Positions 1 through 8,190 are shown, numbered from the stretch's first letter. The stretch is 56,824 nt of DNA from Verrucomicrobiota bacterium (GCA_003218975.1 QHPD01000110.1:1-56824); one strand, 5' to 3'. A program made the numbers and translations. Notes: generated from the letters alone by a model not told the origin.

Positions 1-29
1 CTGAAATCTCCGGTTATGTCGATATCGGC

Positions 30-824
30 ATGAAGGGAGAGGCGCTCCGATTGACGCGGAAGCTGTTGCAGAAACGGAGCATTCTGCCAGACGAATTTAG
101 CGAAGCACTACGGACGATCGGCGTCTATGCAAGCTTCAAAAGTTTCAAAAAATGGAAGCCGAAGTTCGAAGCGGCGTACGAGCGACAGTCTCGGCAATTC
201 AAGCGCAAAGTTCGCTCTGACATGCTTAGCATGTACGTATCCCTCCAAGAGTGGAAAACCGCGTTGCAATTCGTGTCGATCCAGAGGCCGTCAAGCGCCA
301 GCGACTTCCTGTTCGGTATGGATGTTCTGCTGGAGTTGGGAAAAGTCGAGGAAGCGCACGAATTAGCAATGCGCTGTAGGAAAGCACTGCGGTTCGTTAG
401 GAGCGAATTCGAGCAGAGTCTCCTCTCCTGCGCACTGGGACAATTCTTCGCGCACACACATCAGTGGGAGTGCGCATTGGCCGCATGGCAGGAAACGCGG
501 CCCGATTCAAGCATTGCGCGCAACGTGCTTAGCGGAATCGTCGAAATACATCTGGCACGAGCATTTGAAGCCGTCGAGGCCGGAATTCGGCTTTTGGCAG
601 AGCGGAAAGAACGGCGCGGGAGCGATATTGATCTGTGCTTGCCAGGGCTTGAGTTCGACCTCGCTGTCGATGCCGAAAAAGAACTGCTGAGATTGAAGCG
701 CGGAATCGAGAAGCTTTTACCCGAAGACGCGCGCAAAGACCTTGGAATTCCGATACAAACCGATCAACGAAACTCCGAATCGACGCCGAGCGCCGAAAAG
801 CATGAACCGAATCCACGGCTATGA
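30..824 (+). CDS. Helical-repeat (TPR-like) protein, possibly 5'-truncated by the window
   Basis: I do not recognise a named family. The 264 residues are rich in alternating short amphipathic helices (for example around LFGMDVLLELGKVEEAHELA, and again near residues 125-160), as in TPR/SEL1-type scaffolds. The C-terminal 30 residues are polar and probably disordered. The reading frame is open from base 3 through the ATG at 30, so the true start may lie outside the window; no convincing ribosome-binding site precedes the ATG. The stop codon overlaps the next start as ATGA, so the protein is probably translationally coupled to the clamp-like protein that follows. That suggests the two act together, but the function is unknown. 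Confidence 0.6.
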   Translation: MKGEALRLTRKLLQKRSILPDEFSEALRTIGVYASFKSFKKWKPKFEAAYERQSRQFKRKVRSDMLSMYVSLQEWKTALQFVSIQRPSSASDFLFGMDVLLELGKVEEAHELAMRCRKALRFVRSEFEQSLLSCALGQFFAHTHQWECALAAWQETRPDSSIARNVLSGIVEIHLARAFEAVEAGIRLLAERKERRGSDIDLCLPGLEFDLAVDAEKELLRLKRGIEKLLPEDARKDLGIPIQTDQRNSESTPSAEKHEPNPRL

Positions 825-1165
825 AACTCACGATTGGGCGCCGTGCCCTTCAAAAGTTACTCAAAGCCGTAGCATCACGCCCGGGTGAAGCGGACCGGAT
901 CAACGAAGAGGACACGGTCACATTGTGGGCTTGCGCGGGGCGGGTGTTTGTCGAGTGCAAAGATGATAACGCCGGCATTGAGGCACTCGTCTTTGAGAAT
1001 GGCGCGGTGACCTTCCCGGCGAAAAAATTCCGAACTCTTCTCAACACTTACAAAGGCACGCACTTGTTAACTTTCGAGGCAAACGCTGACGGCCTGCGCG
1101 TCCAAACTTTCTGGATGCCAGTCCTCAGCTACGATCCCCACCCGAAGCCACCGGCGAAGTCTTAG
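821..1165 (+). CDS. Single-domain DNA sliding-clamp-like protein
   Basis: At 114 residues this is about one third of a DnaN beta clamp (roughly 366). The N-terminus (MKLTIGRRALQKLLKAV) resembles the MKFTVxRxxLxKxLxxV opening of DnaN. The middle (ENGAVTFPAKKFRTLL, residues about 67-82) resembles the DnaN stretch GAxTVPARKFFDI, and residues 88-105 follow the next strand pattern (xLxFEANADGLRVQTFW). It therefore looks like clamp domain 1 alone, followed by a proline-rich tail; domains 2 and 3 with the usual peptide-binding pocket are absent. It starts within the stop of the upstream gene (ATGA). Role is unknown: it could assemble as a multimeric ring, mimic or block the host clamp, or be a remnant. 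The family call rests on motif recognition only. Confidence 0.55.
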   Translation: MKLTIGRRALQKLLKAVASRPGEADRINEEDTVTLWACAGRVFVECKDDNAGIEALVFENGAVTFPAKKFRTLLNTYKGTHLLTFEANADGLRVQTFWMPVLSYDPHPKPPAKS

Positions 1166-1183
1166 ATTCGTGCTTGCGGCAGC

Positions 1184-1777
1184 TCACTTCCTCGTGAGTT
1201 CAGCCGTTCGCCGTATCGCGTCCCCGTCCTTCGTCACCCAGTCGATGAGCAAGTTTAGCGGCTCACGGAAATATTTCGTGAGCGCTTGGGGATTGCAGAA
1301 ATCTTCAATAGACAGCTCATCAAGCTCTTTGGTGAATAGATATCCTCGCTGCTTCGCTGCCACGAATCCTTGTGGCGACCGCAGCTTCCGGCGAAGCTGA
1401 TCTATAGCCGTATCGTTGTTTATGGACCAATAATAGCGCGAGTACACGAAAGCCCGACACTGGTCGACCGCACTCGATCCGACGATCGCACCGAGTCCCT
1501 GCTCGAATCCTTCTAGTCCGATCGATACCAGCGCGTCATTCGTACCTTTCCAGGCCTGAATGTCCGCGGCTTCAAGATAGCCCTTCGGTATTGTTTTCTC
1601 GTCAAACTTCTCGTCAAACTTCAGGAGGGATGATTGCTGGTTTAGATCCCGTGCCAACTCCTGCAGCACACCATTGACATAGCCGCGGATTTCCTCGTAG
1701 CTGGTCATCATCTTGCGAAATGTTTCGAGATGCTGCAACAAGCAGCGGTGACTAGTGTCTAGTTCTTTTATTCTCAT
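1184..1777 (-). CDS. Unknown partner protein of a PD-(D/E)XK nuclease
   Basis: A 197-residue soluble, largely helical protein with no family I recognise. Its ATG overlaps the stop of the upstream nuclease gene (ATGA on the minus strand), so the two form one translational unit. A short internal duplication, FDEKFDEK, comes from a direct repeat of about 10 bp near 1605-1622. The central part (about residues 85-150) contains aromatic and arginine-rich segments such as RAFVYSRYYWSI. It could be a specificity, immunity or accessory subunit of the nuclease; the sequence does not decide. It converges on the clamp-like gene with only 18 bp between the stops. Confidence 0.6.
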   Translation of the reverse strand: MRIKELDTSHRCLLQHLETFRKMMTSYEEIRGYVNGVLQELARDLNQQSSLLKFDEKFDEKTIPKGYLEAADIQAWKGTNDALVSIGLEGFEQGLGAIVGSSAVDQCRAFVYSRYYWSINNDTAIDQLRRKLRSPQGFVAAKQRGYLFTKELDELSIEDFCNPQALTKYFREPLNLLIDWVTKDGDAIRRTAELTRK

Positions 1778-2499
1778 AGCGTTCGTAGCTGATCGATTGC
1801 GTTTCGGTAGCAGAAGAGCAGGTTTGTCAATAGCCGGCTTGCCGTGCGCTGGCTCAAGGCTCGGTAGAACGCATCAAAAACTTCGACGCGACTTAAGGCC
1901 TTGAGATTATGCGGCTCAAATCCTGAGACATCCTTGGATGGTTTTGTTGTCGGCTCCCGGCCGTCATCGGTGAGAAATACTGCGAATCGGCACGACACCG
2001 GGATTCGCTGCGCATCCGCCAACGTCACCAGTGAATTAATCATGTCTTTAACTTGATCGGTGCGCTCGGAGGCACGCACCTTGTTTTCAATAAATACCGC
2101 GAATCGCCGTCGCTGATATATGGAGACGTCCGTACGGCTATGTTTTTCACGTTCAACAATGTAGTGCTCACCATCGAGGATTTCAGGCGCTTGCTCGCCA
2201 GCAACGAGTCGTAACAATGCTTGCGCAAAGAGGACGCCTTGTTCGTGCTCCGCATCCAAGAACCAAGAGAGCACGCGCGAGTGCCGCAGCTCGTCCATAC
2301 CAAGCCCGAAAACCTGGAGGACATCGAGGTGTGGTGTCGAGTCAACTCGTTGAGTCCGCGATTCCTTGAATGCAGCATCGAACTCTCGAAATAACTTTTC
2401 GAACTGAGGCCCGGAAGCCTGCTCGAGAGTTTCGTGGAATTCGCGAAAAAACTGCGAGAATAAGTCGCTGTCGGATCTGGGCGCGCTCCTCACAACCAT
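1774..2499 (-). CDS. PD-(D/E)XK nuclease superfamily protein (PDDEXK_4-like)
   Basis: This 241-residue protein has the layout of the PF14281-type nucleases. First comes an N-terminal segment with EL-RHSRVLSWFLD (about residues 73-85), then the nuclease core: a glutamate-containing strand (YIVEREKHSRTDVSIY, about 115-130), where the Asp of TDVSI is a likely metal ligand, and the hallmark FIENKVRASERTDQV (about 136-150), where E and K of IENK complete the (D/E)XK pair. Such proteins are common singletons in accessory regions and some act in defence. It starts at an ATG and is followed by a tightly coupled partner gene. The substrate is unknown. The upstream clamp-like gene is on the opposite strand, so co-function is only inferred from proximity. 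Confidence 0.75.
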   Translation of the reverse strand: MVVRSAPRSDSDLFSQFFREFHETLEQASGPQFEKLFREFDAAFKESRTQRVDSTPHLDVLQVFGLGMDELRHSRVLSWFLDAEHEQGVLFAQALLRLVAGEQAPEILDGEHYIVEREKHSRTDVSIYQRRRFAVFIENKVRASERTDQVKDMINSLVTLADAQRIPVSCRFAVFLTDDGREPTTKPSKDVSGFEPHNLKALSRVEVFDAFYRALSQRTASRLLTNLLFCYRNAIDQLRTL

Positions 2500-2574
2500 T
2501 CGTTTCCAACTAAAGGAGCGACCATTGTTTGTCCAGACAGTTTCCGTATCTGACGACGGCAGGTTGTAATGCTA

Positions 2575-2943
2575 TCACGATTTCATCGTCGGTAGTCCGG
2601 CGGCTTTCCAAGCTTTGAAGCCGCCAGCCATGTTCCGAACGTTTTTGTAGCCCATCTTTTGCAGGCTCTCCGTCGCGAGTGCGCCACGACCGCCTCCGCC
2701 ACAATGGCAAATGATCATTGCGTTGGAATCGGGAGCTTTTTCTTCGATGTCCAGCTCGATTGTGCCGCGGCTCATGTGCATCGCGCCGGGAATATGCTCC
2801 TCGTCCCATTCGTCTTTCTCGCGAACATCAACGATCAGCGCTTCACCGCTCTTCACATTGGCGGCTGCTTCAGTTGGAGAAGTCTCCGTGATCTTCTTCT
2901 TCGCCTCTGCGACGAGTTTTTGGAAACGCGCGTGCTCAGCCAT
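2575..2943 (-). CDS. Rhodanese-like sulfurtransferase domain protein
   Basis: A single rhodanese domain of about 122 residues, likely cytoplasmic. The CDC25/rhodanese-type strand LIVDVREKDEWDEEHIPGA is followed by the active-site loop CHCGGGGR, in which the second Cys gives a C-x4-R cradle. The C-terminal GGFKAWKAAGLP is typical of single-domain rhodaneses of the PspE/GlpE size. The frame is open to a TTG at 2949, but the ATG at 2943 is the more likely start. It appears to be transcribed alone. The sulfur donor and acceptor cannot be told from sequence. Confidence 0.85.
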   Translation of the reverse strand: MAEHARFQKLVAEAKKKITETSPTEAAANVKSGEALIVDVREKDEWDEEHIPGAMHMSRGTIELDIEEKAPDSNAMIICHCGGGGRGALATESLQKMGYKNVRNMAGGFKAWKAAGLPTMKS

Positions 2944-2952
2944 ACCCAAATC

Positions 2953-3027
2953 TAACCACGGATTACGCGGATGGCACGGATGATTAATTGTAAGGACTAT
3001 CCGTTTTATCCGTGTGATCCGCGGTTA
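2953..3027. repeat. Long imperfect inverted repeat (CACGGAT family)
   Basis: The left arm at 2953-2981 (TAACCACGGATTACGCGGAT, then GGCACGGAT) pairs with the right arm at 2999-3027, whose reverse complement begins TAACCGCGGATCACACGGAT. The two arms match at most positions around a loop of about 17 bp. It fills the gap between the rhodanese start and the end of the macB-like gene. A related, shorter element lies at about 26222-26275. The arms are built of a roughly 9-bp CACGGATTA-like word, as in the dispersed repeats found in many soil bacterial genomes. Confidence 0.7.
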
Positions 3028-3038
3028 CATAATTGCGT

Positions 3039-4256
3039 TTATTCGTAGCGCAGCGCTTCGATGGGATCGAGCGCGGCGGCTTTGCGCGCCGGGTAAAAGC
3101 CAAAGAAAATTCCAACTGCGGCGCTGAACAAAAACGCGATGGCTATTGAGCTGATCGAGATCAGCGTGGGCCAATGCGCGTATATCGAGAGCACGCGGGA
3201 TGCGGCAATGCCGCAGATGATCCCAATGACGCCGCCAATGGAACTAAGCGTCACGGCTTCGATCAGAAATTGGGTGAGAATGTCGTTCCCATGCGCACCG
3301 ACGGCCATGCGCACACCTATTTCGCGCGTCCGCTCGGTCACGCTCACCAGCATGATATTCATGATGCCGATGCCCCCAACGAGCAGTGACACGCCGGCGA
3401 TTGCGCCAAGGAGCACCGTCATTACGCGCGACGTCGCCGTCGCGGCTTCGGCGATCTCCTGTTGGGTCCGGACGGTGAAATCGTCGTCGCGCCCGGCGCG
3501 AATATTATGCCGTTGCCGAAGCAACGACATGATTTGTTGCTGAGCGGCTTCGACCTGGCGAGCATCGCCGATTTGCACGTTGATGTTGCGCAACGTGGTG
3601 CCGCCGATGACGCGTTTCATCGCACTGGTGTACGGCATGACAACGATATCGTCCTGGTCCACGCCCTGCGGGCTTAAGCCTTTCGGCGTGAGCACGCCGG
3701 TAATTGTGAACGGCACATTTTTGATCCGCAAAATCTGGCCGATTGGATTTTCGTTGCCGTAAATCTGCGTCGCTGTTGTGCGACCAATGACGCAAACCTT
3801 ATTCGCGCTGCGCACGTCCTGCGGCGTGAACGGTGCACCGTCGGCCAGCGGCCACTGGCGAATATCGAAATAATCCGCCGATTCGCCGAAAATCCGGGTA
3901 AACCAATTTTGATTTCCGGCTGCAACTTGGGTGGTTGAGACAACTTCTTCGCTCACGCCGATGACACCGGGCACTTCGCGCCGGATCGCTTCGGCATCTT
4001 CAATTTTGAGAGTGCCAGCGCCACCCCAACCGGTGCGAATGCCACTCGAGGTGGTGCTGCCGGAAAAAATCAGGATCACATTTTGTCCCAGGCTGGCGAT
4101 CTGCGCTTCCACTTGCGCCTTGGCCCCGTTGCCTATCCCGACCATCGCAATAACCGCGCCGACGCCGATGATGATGCCGAGCGCAGTCAGCACCGAACGC
4201 ATCTTGTTTCGCCGCAAGGCGCGATACGCGACGTTAAATGTGGGCGCGATTCGCAT
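3039..4256 (-). CDS. MacB/FtsX-type ABC transporter permease
   Basis: Inner-membrane permease of a tripartite efflux system (405 residues). It shows the MacB topology: an N-terminal helix (MRSVLTALGIIIGVGAVIAM), a large periplasmic domain (about residues 45-265), and three C-terminal helices starting near LLGAIAGVSLLVGGIGIMNI, with the FtsX signature VTERTREIGVRMAVGA between helices. It ends in the usual ALDPIEALRYE. In MacB itself the ATPase is fused to the permease; here the ATPase is the separate gene 8 bp upstream. With the adaptor gene further upstream it would form an efflux pump for macrolide-like compounds, peptides or lipoproteins. No outer-membrane TolC-like partner is visible nearby. 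Confidence 0.9.
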   Translation of the reverse strand: MRIAPTFNVAYRALRRNKMRSVLTALGIIIGVGAVIAMVGIGNGAKAQVEAQIASLGQNVILIFSGSTTSSGIRTGWGGAGTLKIEDAEAIRREVPGVIGVSEEVVSTTQVAAGNQNWFTRIFGESADYFDIRQWPLADGAPFTPQDVRSANKVCVIGRTTATQIYGNENPIGQILRIKNVPFTITGVLTPKGLSPQGVDQDDIVVMPYTSAMKRVIGGTTLRNINVQIGDARQVEAAQQQIMSLLRQRHNIRAGRDDDFTVRTQQEIAEAATATSRVMTVLLGAIAGVSLLVGGIGIMNIMLVSVTERTREIGVRMAVGAHGNDILTQFLIEAVTLSSIGGVIGIICGIAASRVLSIYAHWPTLISISSIAIAFLFSAAVGIFFGFYPARKAAALDPIEALRYE

Positions 4257-4264
4257 GTTATTCG

Positions 4265-5059
4265 TTAGAGCGTTGCCTCCTTCGCCAAGGCTCCGGCGGC
4301 CAAGGAAGCCTTAAGCTGTGCTGTCGCGTCCGCGCGTTGTGAAACCGCACGATCATCCAGAATCATCCCATCACGCATGATGACGTTGCGCCGCGCGTAA
4401 GCGGCGATGTCCTGCTCGTGCGTCACCATGACGATCGTAATTCCGCGCTCGTTGAGTTGCTGAAAAATTGCCATGATCTCGACACTGGTGCGGCTGTCGA
4501 GATTGCCGGTCGGCTCATCGGCGAGCAACATCTCGGGCTCGTTGATCAACGCCCGGGCAATTGCTACCCGCTGTTGCTGGCCGCCGGAGAGCTGGCTGGG
4601 ATGATGATCTTCGCGCCCTCCGAGACCGACTGAATTAAGAACTCGATCTGCTCTTTCGCGGAGTTGCGTATTCGACAAGCGCTGGGCGCTGTAAATCAGC
4701 GGCAACTCGGCATTCTCACGCGCCGACGTGCGCGGGAGGAGATTAAAATTCTGAAACACGAAACCGATTTTGCGATTGCGAATATCGGCGAGCTGATCGC
4801 GATCCAGTCCTGAAACGTCTGCCTCATCCAGCAAGTAATGGCCCGAGGTTGGCCGATCGAGGCAACCCAGGATGTTCATCAATGTTGATTTTCCCGAGCC
4901 GCTCGCACCCATGAGCGCGACGAATTCGCCGCGTTTGATTTCAAGCGACACGCCGCGCACTGCGGGCACTTCCATTTCGCCCGTGTGATAAACCTTGTGT
5001 ACGTCAATCAGCCTAACGAGCGCGCCGTTTTTCATGCTGATGTTTTTTTCGTGCCTCAT
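4265..5059 (-). CDS. ABC transporter ATP-binding protein (MacB/LolD type)
   Basis: Nucleotide-binding subunit of the efflux system. The Walker A is GASGSGKS (about residues 49-56), the signature is [15 protein letters not shown], the Walker B is [13 protein letters not shown] and the switch histidine lies in VMVTHEQD. The EPTGNLD form and the length point to the LolD/MacB subfamily. A C-terminal extension of about 30 residues after the ATPase core is not usual for LolD. The ATG at 5059 follows a purine-rich GGAGACAAGG; an internal ATG eight codons downstream is an alternative start. It lies between the adaptor and permease genes, all on the minus strand. Confidence 0.92.
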   Translation of the reverse strand: MRHEKNISMKNGALVRLIDVHKVYHTGEMEVPAVRGVSLEIKRGEFVALMGASGSGKSTLMNILGCLDRPTSGHYLLDEADVSGLDRDQLADIRNRKIGFVFQNFNLLPRTSARENAELPLIYSAQRLSNTQLRERADRVLNSVGLGGREDHHPSQLSGGQQQRVAIARALINEPEMLLADEPTGNLDSRTSVEIMAIFQQLNERGITIVMVTHEQDIAAYARRNVIMRDGMILDDRAVSQRADATAQLKASLAAGALAKEATL

Positions 5060-5080
5060 AGGTACCTTGTCTCCCTAGGT

Positions 5081-5121
5081 GTCGTCGGCAAGTTGCCGAC
5101 GACGGCAGGCTGGCAGCCTGC
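5081..5121. repeat. Two adjacent perfect short palindromes (REP-like)
   Basis: GTCGTCGGCAA (5081-5091) and TTGCCGACGAC (5093-5103) form an 11-bp perfect inverted repeat around one base. GCAGGCT (5105-5111) and AGCCTGC (5115-5121) form a second, 7-bp repeat around GGC. The element lies between the adaptor and ATPase genes, where it could form stable RNA hairpins that change the ratio of the two products. No U-tract follows, so it is not a classic terminator. Confidence 0.7.
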
Positions 5122-5140
5122 GCTCCCCAGAATCTAATCG

Positions 5141-6331
5141 TCATGGAAACCGTCGCGGCCCGCCGGAGAATGGATTCGCTGGCGTGGACGCCGCTGGGGA
5201 TTTCGATGTCAACTCTGCCGTCACAACGCGATCGTCTCCTTTTAATCCTTCCATGACTTCGGTCACTACGCCGTCGCTGATTCCCGTTTTAATCTGCACC
5301 GGCTTCGGTTGGCCGCCCGACAAGAGATAGACTGTCCGTCCGCTCGTTCGCCGCTCGCGCCCGCCACTGCCTCGCGCGCCCATGGGCCCGGGCGATCTCG
5401 ATCCTAATTCCGCCGGTGTGGCTTCCGCCGGTCGATAACGCAGCGCAGCATTCTTGATTTGAAGCACGTTGTCCTTATGCGCGACAATAATTGAAACGTT
5501 CGCCGTCATTCCCGGTTTCAATTTCAAATCTGGATTGCTTACGCCGATGAGCGTGTCGTAGGTCACAACGTTTTGCACTGTGATCGGCGCGTTTCGCACC
5601 TGCACAACCTTGCCGTGAAAGATGCGCATCGGGAACGCGTCCACGGTGAAATCGACGTCCTGTCCCACCTGTACGACACCCACGTCGGCTTCAGCGACAT
5701 TCGAGTCGATCTGCATTTTGGTGAGATCATTCGCGATTTGGAAAATGACCGGCGCCTGCAAGCTGGCGGCGACGGTCTGGCCGACATCGACGTTGCGCGA
5801 GATCACGACGCCATCGATCGGCGACGTGATCGTGCAATGCTCAAGATCCGCCTTCGCTTTATCCAGCGCCCCTTGTTTGATTTTCACATTGGCTTCCGCC
5901 TGGTGAAGATTTGCCATTGCCTGATCAAGATCTGCCTGTGAAGATGTTTTCCGAGCAAAGAGGTCCTGCGTGCGCTTCGCGTTCACCCTTGCCAACTCGA
6001 GCGCGGCCTGTGCATTGGCCAGGTCACCCTCTGCTTGCGTGACCGTGGCCTGAAAAAGCGCTGGATCGATCTGCGCCACTACTTGGCCGGCTTTCACCTG
6101 AGAGTTAAAATCCGCGAACAATTTCGCTATATTCCCGGAGACCTGGCTTCCCACCTGCACGTTGACCACGGGATTAAGCGTGCCCGTGGCGGTAACCGCC
6201 TGCGTAATGGGGCCGCGCGTCACGGTTGCAGTTTGATAATTTGCAGCGCCGCGCGTGTGGCACTGCCGCACCACGAACGCGATAAGTAACAGCCCGACAA
6301 TAACGACGAGCCAGGGGACGAAACGTTTCAT
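5141..6331 (-). CDS. MacA-type periplasmic adaptor (HlyD/RND adaptor family)
   Basis: Membrane-fusion subunit of the MacAB-type pump (396 residues). It has an N-terminal signal/anchor (MKRFVPWLVVIVGLLLIAFVV), then a lipoyl half-motif and beta-barrel start (VTATGTLNPVVNVQVGSQVSG), then a long alpha-helical hairpin (about residues 85-165, rich in A, Q, E and K with LANAQAALELARVNAKRTQD). The second lipoyl half (TITSPIDGVVISRNVDVGQTV) and a beta-barrel/MP domain follow. The Arg/Gly-rich stretch near residue 320 (GARGSGGRERRTSGR) is unusual and may be a flexible linker. It is the first gene of the three-gene minus-strand unit. The start ATG at 6331 is 46 bp from the divergent permease gene. Confidence 0.9.
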   Translation of the reverse strand: MKRFVPWLVVIVGLLLIAFVVRQCHTRGAANYQTATVTRGPITQAVTATGTLNPVVNVQVGSQVSGNIAKLFADFNSQVKAGQVVAQIDPALFQATVTQAEGDLANAQAALELARVNAKRTQDLFARKTSSQADLDQAMANLHQAEANVKIKQGALDKAKADLEHCTITSPIDGVVISRNVDVGQTVAASLQAPVIFQIANDLTKMQIDSNVAEADVGVVQVGQDVDFTVDAFPMRIFHGKVVQVRNAPITVQNVVTYDTLIGVSNPDLKLKPGMTANVSIIVAHKDNVLQIKNAALRYRPAEATPAELGSRSPGPMGARGSGGRERRTSGRTVYLLSGGQPKPVQIKTGISDGVVTEVMEGLKGDDRVVTAELTSKSPAASTPANPFSGGPRRFP

Positions 6332-6377
6332 TTAAGCAGTGGTTGACTGCGCTATAAGTAAGAGACAGGAAGAAGTG

Positions 6378-7172
6378 ATGCGCCGTTACATCGAAATCTA
6401 CTCCATCATGCTGCGCAACTCGCTGATTCGCGAGATGAGTTTCAAGGCAAATTTTCTGCTTTGGATGGTGGTTGAGATTCTTTGGTTCTGCGGGCAAATC
6501 GTTTTTTTCAGCATCATCTTTGGGAATGTCGATCACATTGGGGATTGGACGAAGTGGGAAGTGGTGCTGCTCATCGGCACGCACCAAATTATCGCGCAAC
6601 TGTTCCAAGCATTCTTTTTTGTCAACGTTGCAAACATCCCTGAACTGGTGCGCACAGGAAAACTCGACTCGTTGCTTGTTTTGCCGATCGACAGCCAATT
6701 CGCTGTCTCCACCAAACAATTCGCTCTCGACAGTATTGTGAACGCCGCGCTCGGTGGCCTGGTAGTCTGCGTTTCGCTATCGCAGCTTGGGATGGTGCCC
6801 ACTCCGATGTCCATCTTGCTTTATCTGACGGCGCTCGGATTTGGCGTGGCGGTGCATTACTCCATCATGCTCGCGCTGGCGGCGGTGAGTTTCTGGATCG
6901 TACGCGCACAGGGACTTGTTTATGGCTATTTTAATTTCCTCAACATCGCGCGGTATCCTGACGTCATTTTCCCGCGGATCTTCCGGATGATTTTTGGCTG
7001 GGTCATTCCGGTGGTGATCATTGCGAATATTCCCGCCCGGCTACTCATCAAATCGTTTGGACAACCATTTCCATTGATGCTCCATCTTGTGGTTGCCTCG
7101 ACAATTATTTTCTGGTTGTCCCGCGTCTTCTGGAGGTTTGCGCTGCGCCATTACTCGAGCGCAAGCTCGTAA
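6378..7172 (+). CDS. ABC-2 family permease (PF06182-like)
   Basis: An integral membrane protein of about 264 residues with six predicted helices, among them FLLWMVVEILWFCGQIVFFS, ILLYLTALGFGVAVHYSIML and LMLHLVVASTIIFWLSRVF. The conserved loop ELVRTGKLDSLLVLPIDSQF matches the signature of ABC-2 permeases that usually come as permease-permease-ATPase triplets. Here neither the paired permease nor an ATPase is adjacent. The frame runs back to a GTG at 6339, but the ATG at 6378 is preceded by AGGAAGAAG and gives the usual N-terminus MRRYIEIYSIMLRN. It is divergent from macA. The substrate is unknown. Confidence 0.8.
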   Translation: MRRYIEIYSIMLRNSLIREMSFKANFLLWMVVEILWFCGQIVFFSIIFGNVDHIGDWTKWEVVLLIGTHQIIAQLFQAFFFVNVANIPELVRTGKLDSLLVLPIDSQFAVSTKQFALDSIVNAALGGLVVCVSLSQLGMVPTPMSILLYLTALGFGVAVHYSIMLALAAVSFWIVRAQGLVYGYFNFLNIARYPDVIFPRIFRMIFGWVIPVVIIANIPARLLIKSFGQPFPLMLHLVVASTIIFWLSRVFWRFALRHYSSASS

Positions 7173-7318
7173 ATAAATTGGCAACGGTTGGCGCAGCGCG
7201 CCGATCTTCCCAAAAGCGTTGGCGGAATTTTTCGGGCAAATCCGCTTGCGCCATCGCGGAAATGTTCTTAATTAAGCGTCCATTTTCCGGCGCTTAGATA
7301 AAAGGCGCCTTTCACGCT

Positions 7319-8011
7319 ATGGCCAAACCAAAGAAAAAGAAGAGTTTCACAAGAAAATCTGCTGCGCGGAGGCCGCGATCGGCGCGCAAGATTTCCAAGC
7401 CAGCCCGCAAGGTCCACACCAAAAGGCCAGTCTCGAAGAAAGCGACGAAGCGTTCGCCGAAGCCATCGAAATCGAAAAGAGAAACAGCCACGCGCTCGCC
7501 CGCCGCACTGCTGGGCTTGAACCATCGCGAAAAAAGACTCGATCCGTTCACGCGCAAGCAGAAAGAAAAACTTCTCCAGCTTCGCGACGCTATGGTCGAT
7601 TCCATGGCCGGTGTTGCCCAAGACACGCTGCGTTCCCGCGCAGAAGGCAGCGAAGCGTCGGCATTTGGCATGCATCAGGCCGATGCCGGATCGGACGCTT
7701 ACGACCGTGATTTCGCGTTGAGCTTGCTTTCGCAGGAACAGGACGCACTCTATGAAATCGATCAGGCGCTCAAACGCATCGAGCTAGGCACCTATGGAAT
7801 TTGCGAAATGTCGGGCAAACCGATTCCGCATGCGCGTCTGGAAGCGATTCCGTTCGCGCGTTTCACCGTCGAATGCCAATGGCAGCTTGAAAAACAAAAT
7901 AAAGCGTCTCGCGTCCGGCAATCGGTCACGTCTCTCTTTGGCCTGACTGAAGAGGAGGGCGGCGAAGCCGAGGAAGAGGAAGCCGCCCCCGCAGCCGAAG
8001 TGAAGGAGTAA
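7319..8011 (+). CDS. DksA/TraR-family protein with a degenerate zinc finger
   Basis: 230 residues: a basic Lys/Arg-rich N-terminal tail (1-65), a coiled-coil region (about 75-150) with the acidic segment [16 protein letters not shown], and a DksA-type C-terminal knuckle ([20 protein letters not shown]). Of the four zinc-binding cysteines expected, only the first (C162) and last (C186) remain; the second is Ser165 and the third Thr183, so zinc binding is doubtful. The tail is highly acidic ([12 protein letters not shown]). DksA proteins act on RNA polymerase with ppGpp; whether this one does is unproven. It lies 5 bp upstream of rpmG, which suggests co-expression with ribosomal proteins. Confidence 0.85.
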   Translation: MAKPKKKKSFTRKSAARRPRSARKISKPARKVHTKRPVSKKATKRSPKPSKSKRETATRSPAALLGLNHREKRLDPFTRKQKEKLLQLRDAMVDSMAGVAQDTLRSRAEGSEASAFGMHQADAGSDAYDRDFALSLLSQEQDALYEIDQALKRIELGTYGICEMSGKPIPHARLEAIPFARFTVECQWQLEKQNKASRVRQSVTSLFGLTEEEGGEAEEEEAAPAAEVKE

Positions 8012-8016
8012 TCCGA

Positions 8017-8190
8017 ATGGCGCAGGAGATCGTCATTCTTGAATGCACCGAAGCAAAGTCGCTCGGTAAACCGGCTTCGCGTTACATGACCACGCGAAAC
8101 AAGAAAAGTCCGCGCACGCCAAATCGGCTCGAAAAAAAGAAGTACAATCCATTTCTGCGCCGGCACACGCTCCATCGCGAAACGAAGTAA
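8017..8190 (+). CDS. rpmG: Ribosomal protein bL33
   Basis: A 57-residue protein below the usual ORF size cutoff. The sequence [14 protein letters not shown], then RYMTTRNKK, then [20 protein letters not shown] is the bL33 pattern; the C-terminal [13 protein letters not shown] block is diagnostic. The zinc-binding cysteine pairs of C+ forms are absent apart from a single Cys10, so it is a C-minus form. AAGGAG at 8003-8008 is a good ribosome-binding site eight bases before the ATG. It sits 5 bp after the DksA-like gene and 6 bp before rpsR. Confidence 0.95.
   Translation: MAQEIVILECTEAKSLGKPASRYMTTRNKKSPRTPNRLEKKKYNPFLRRHTLHRETK

Noticed and set aside
1185-1200. CTCAC-TTCCT-CGTGAG stem as a terminator between convergent genes
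   Set aside because: Only a 5-bp stem, inside the end of the minus-strand gene and without a T-run.
7260-7318. GGCGC / GCGCC and AAGCG / CGCTT pairs before the DksA-like gene
   Set aside because: Stems of five bases with mutually exclusive loops; too weak to call a riboswitch or attenuator.
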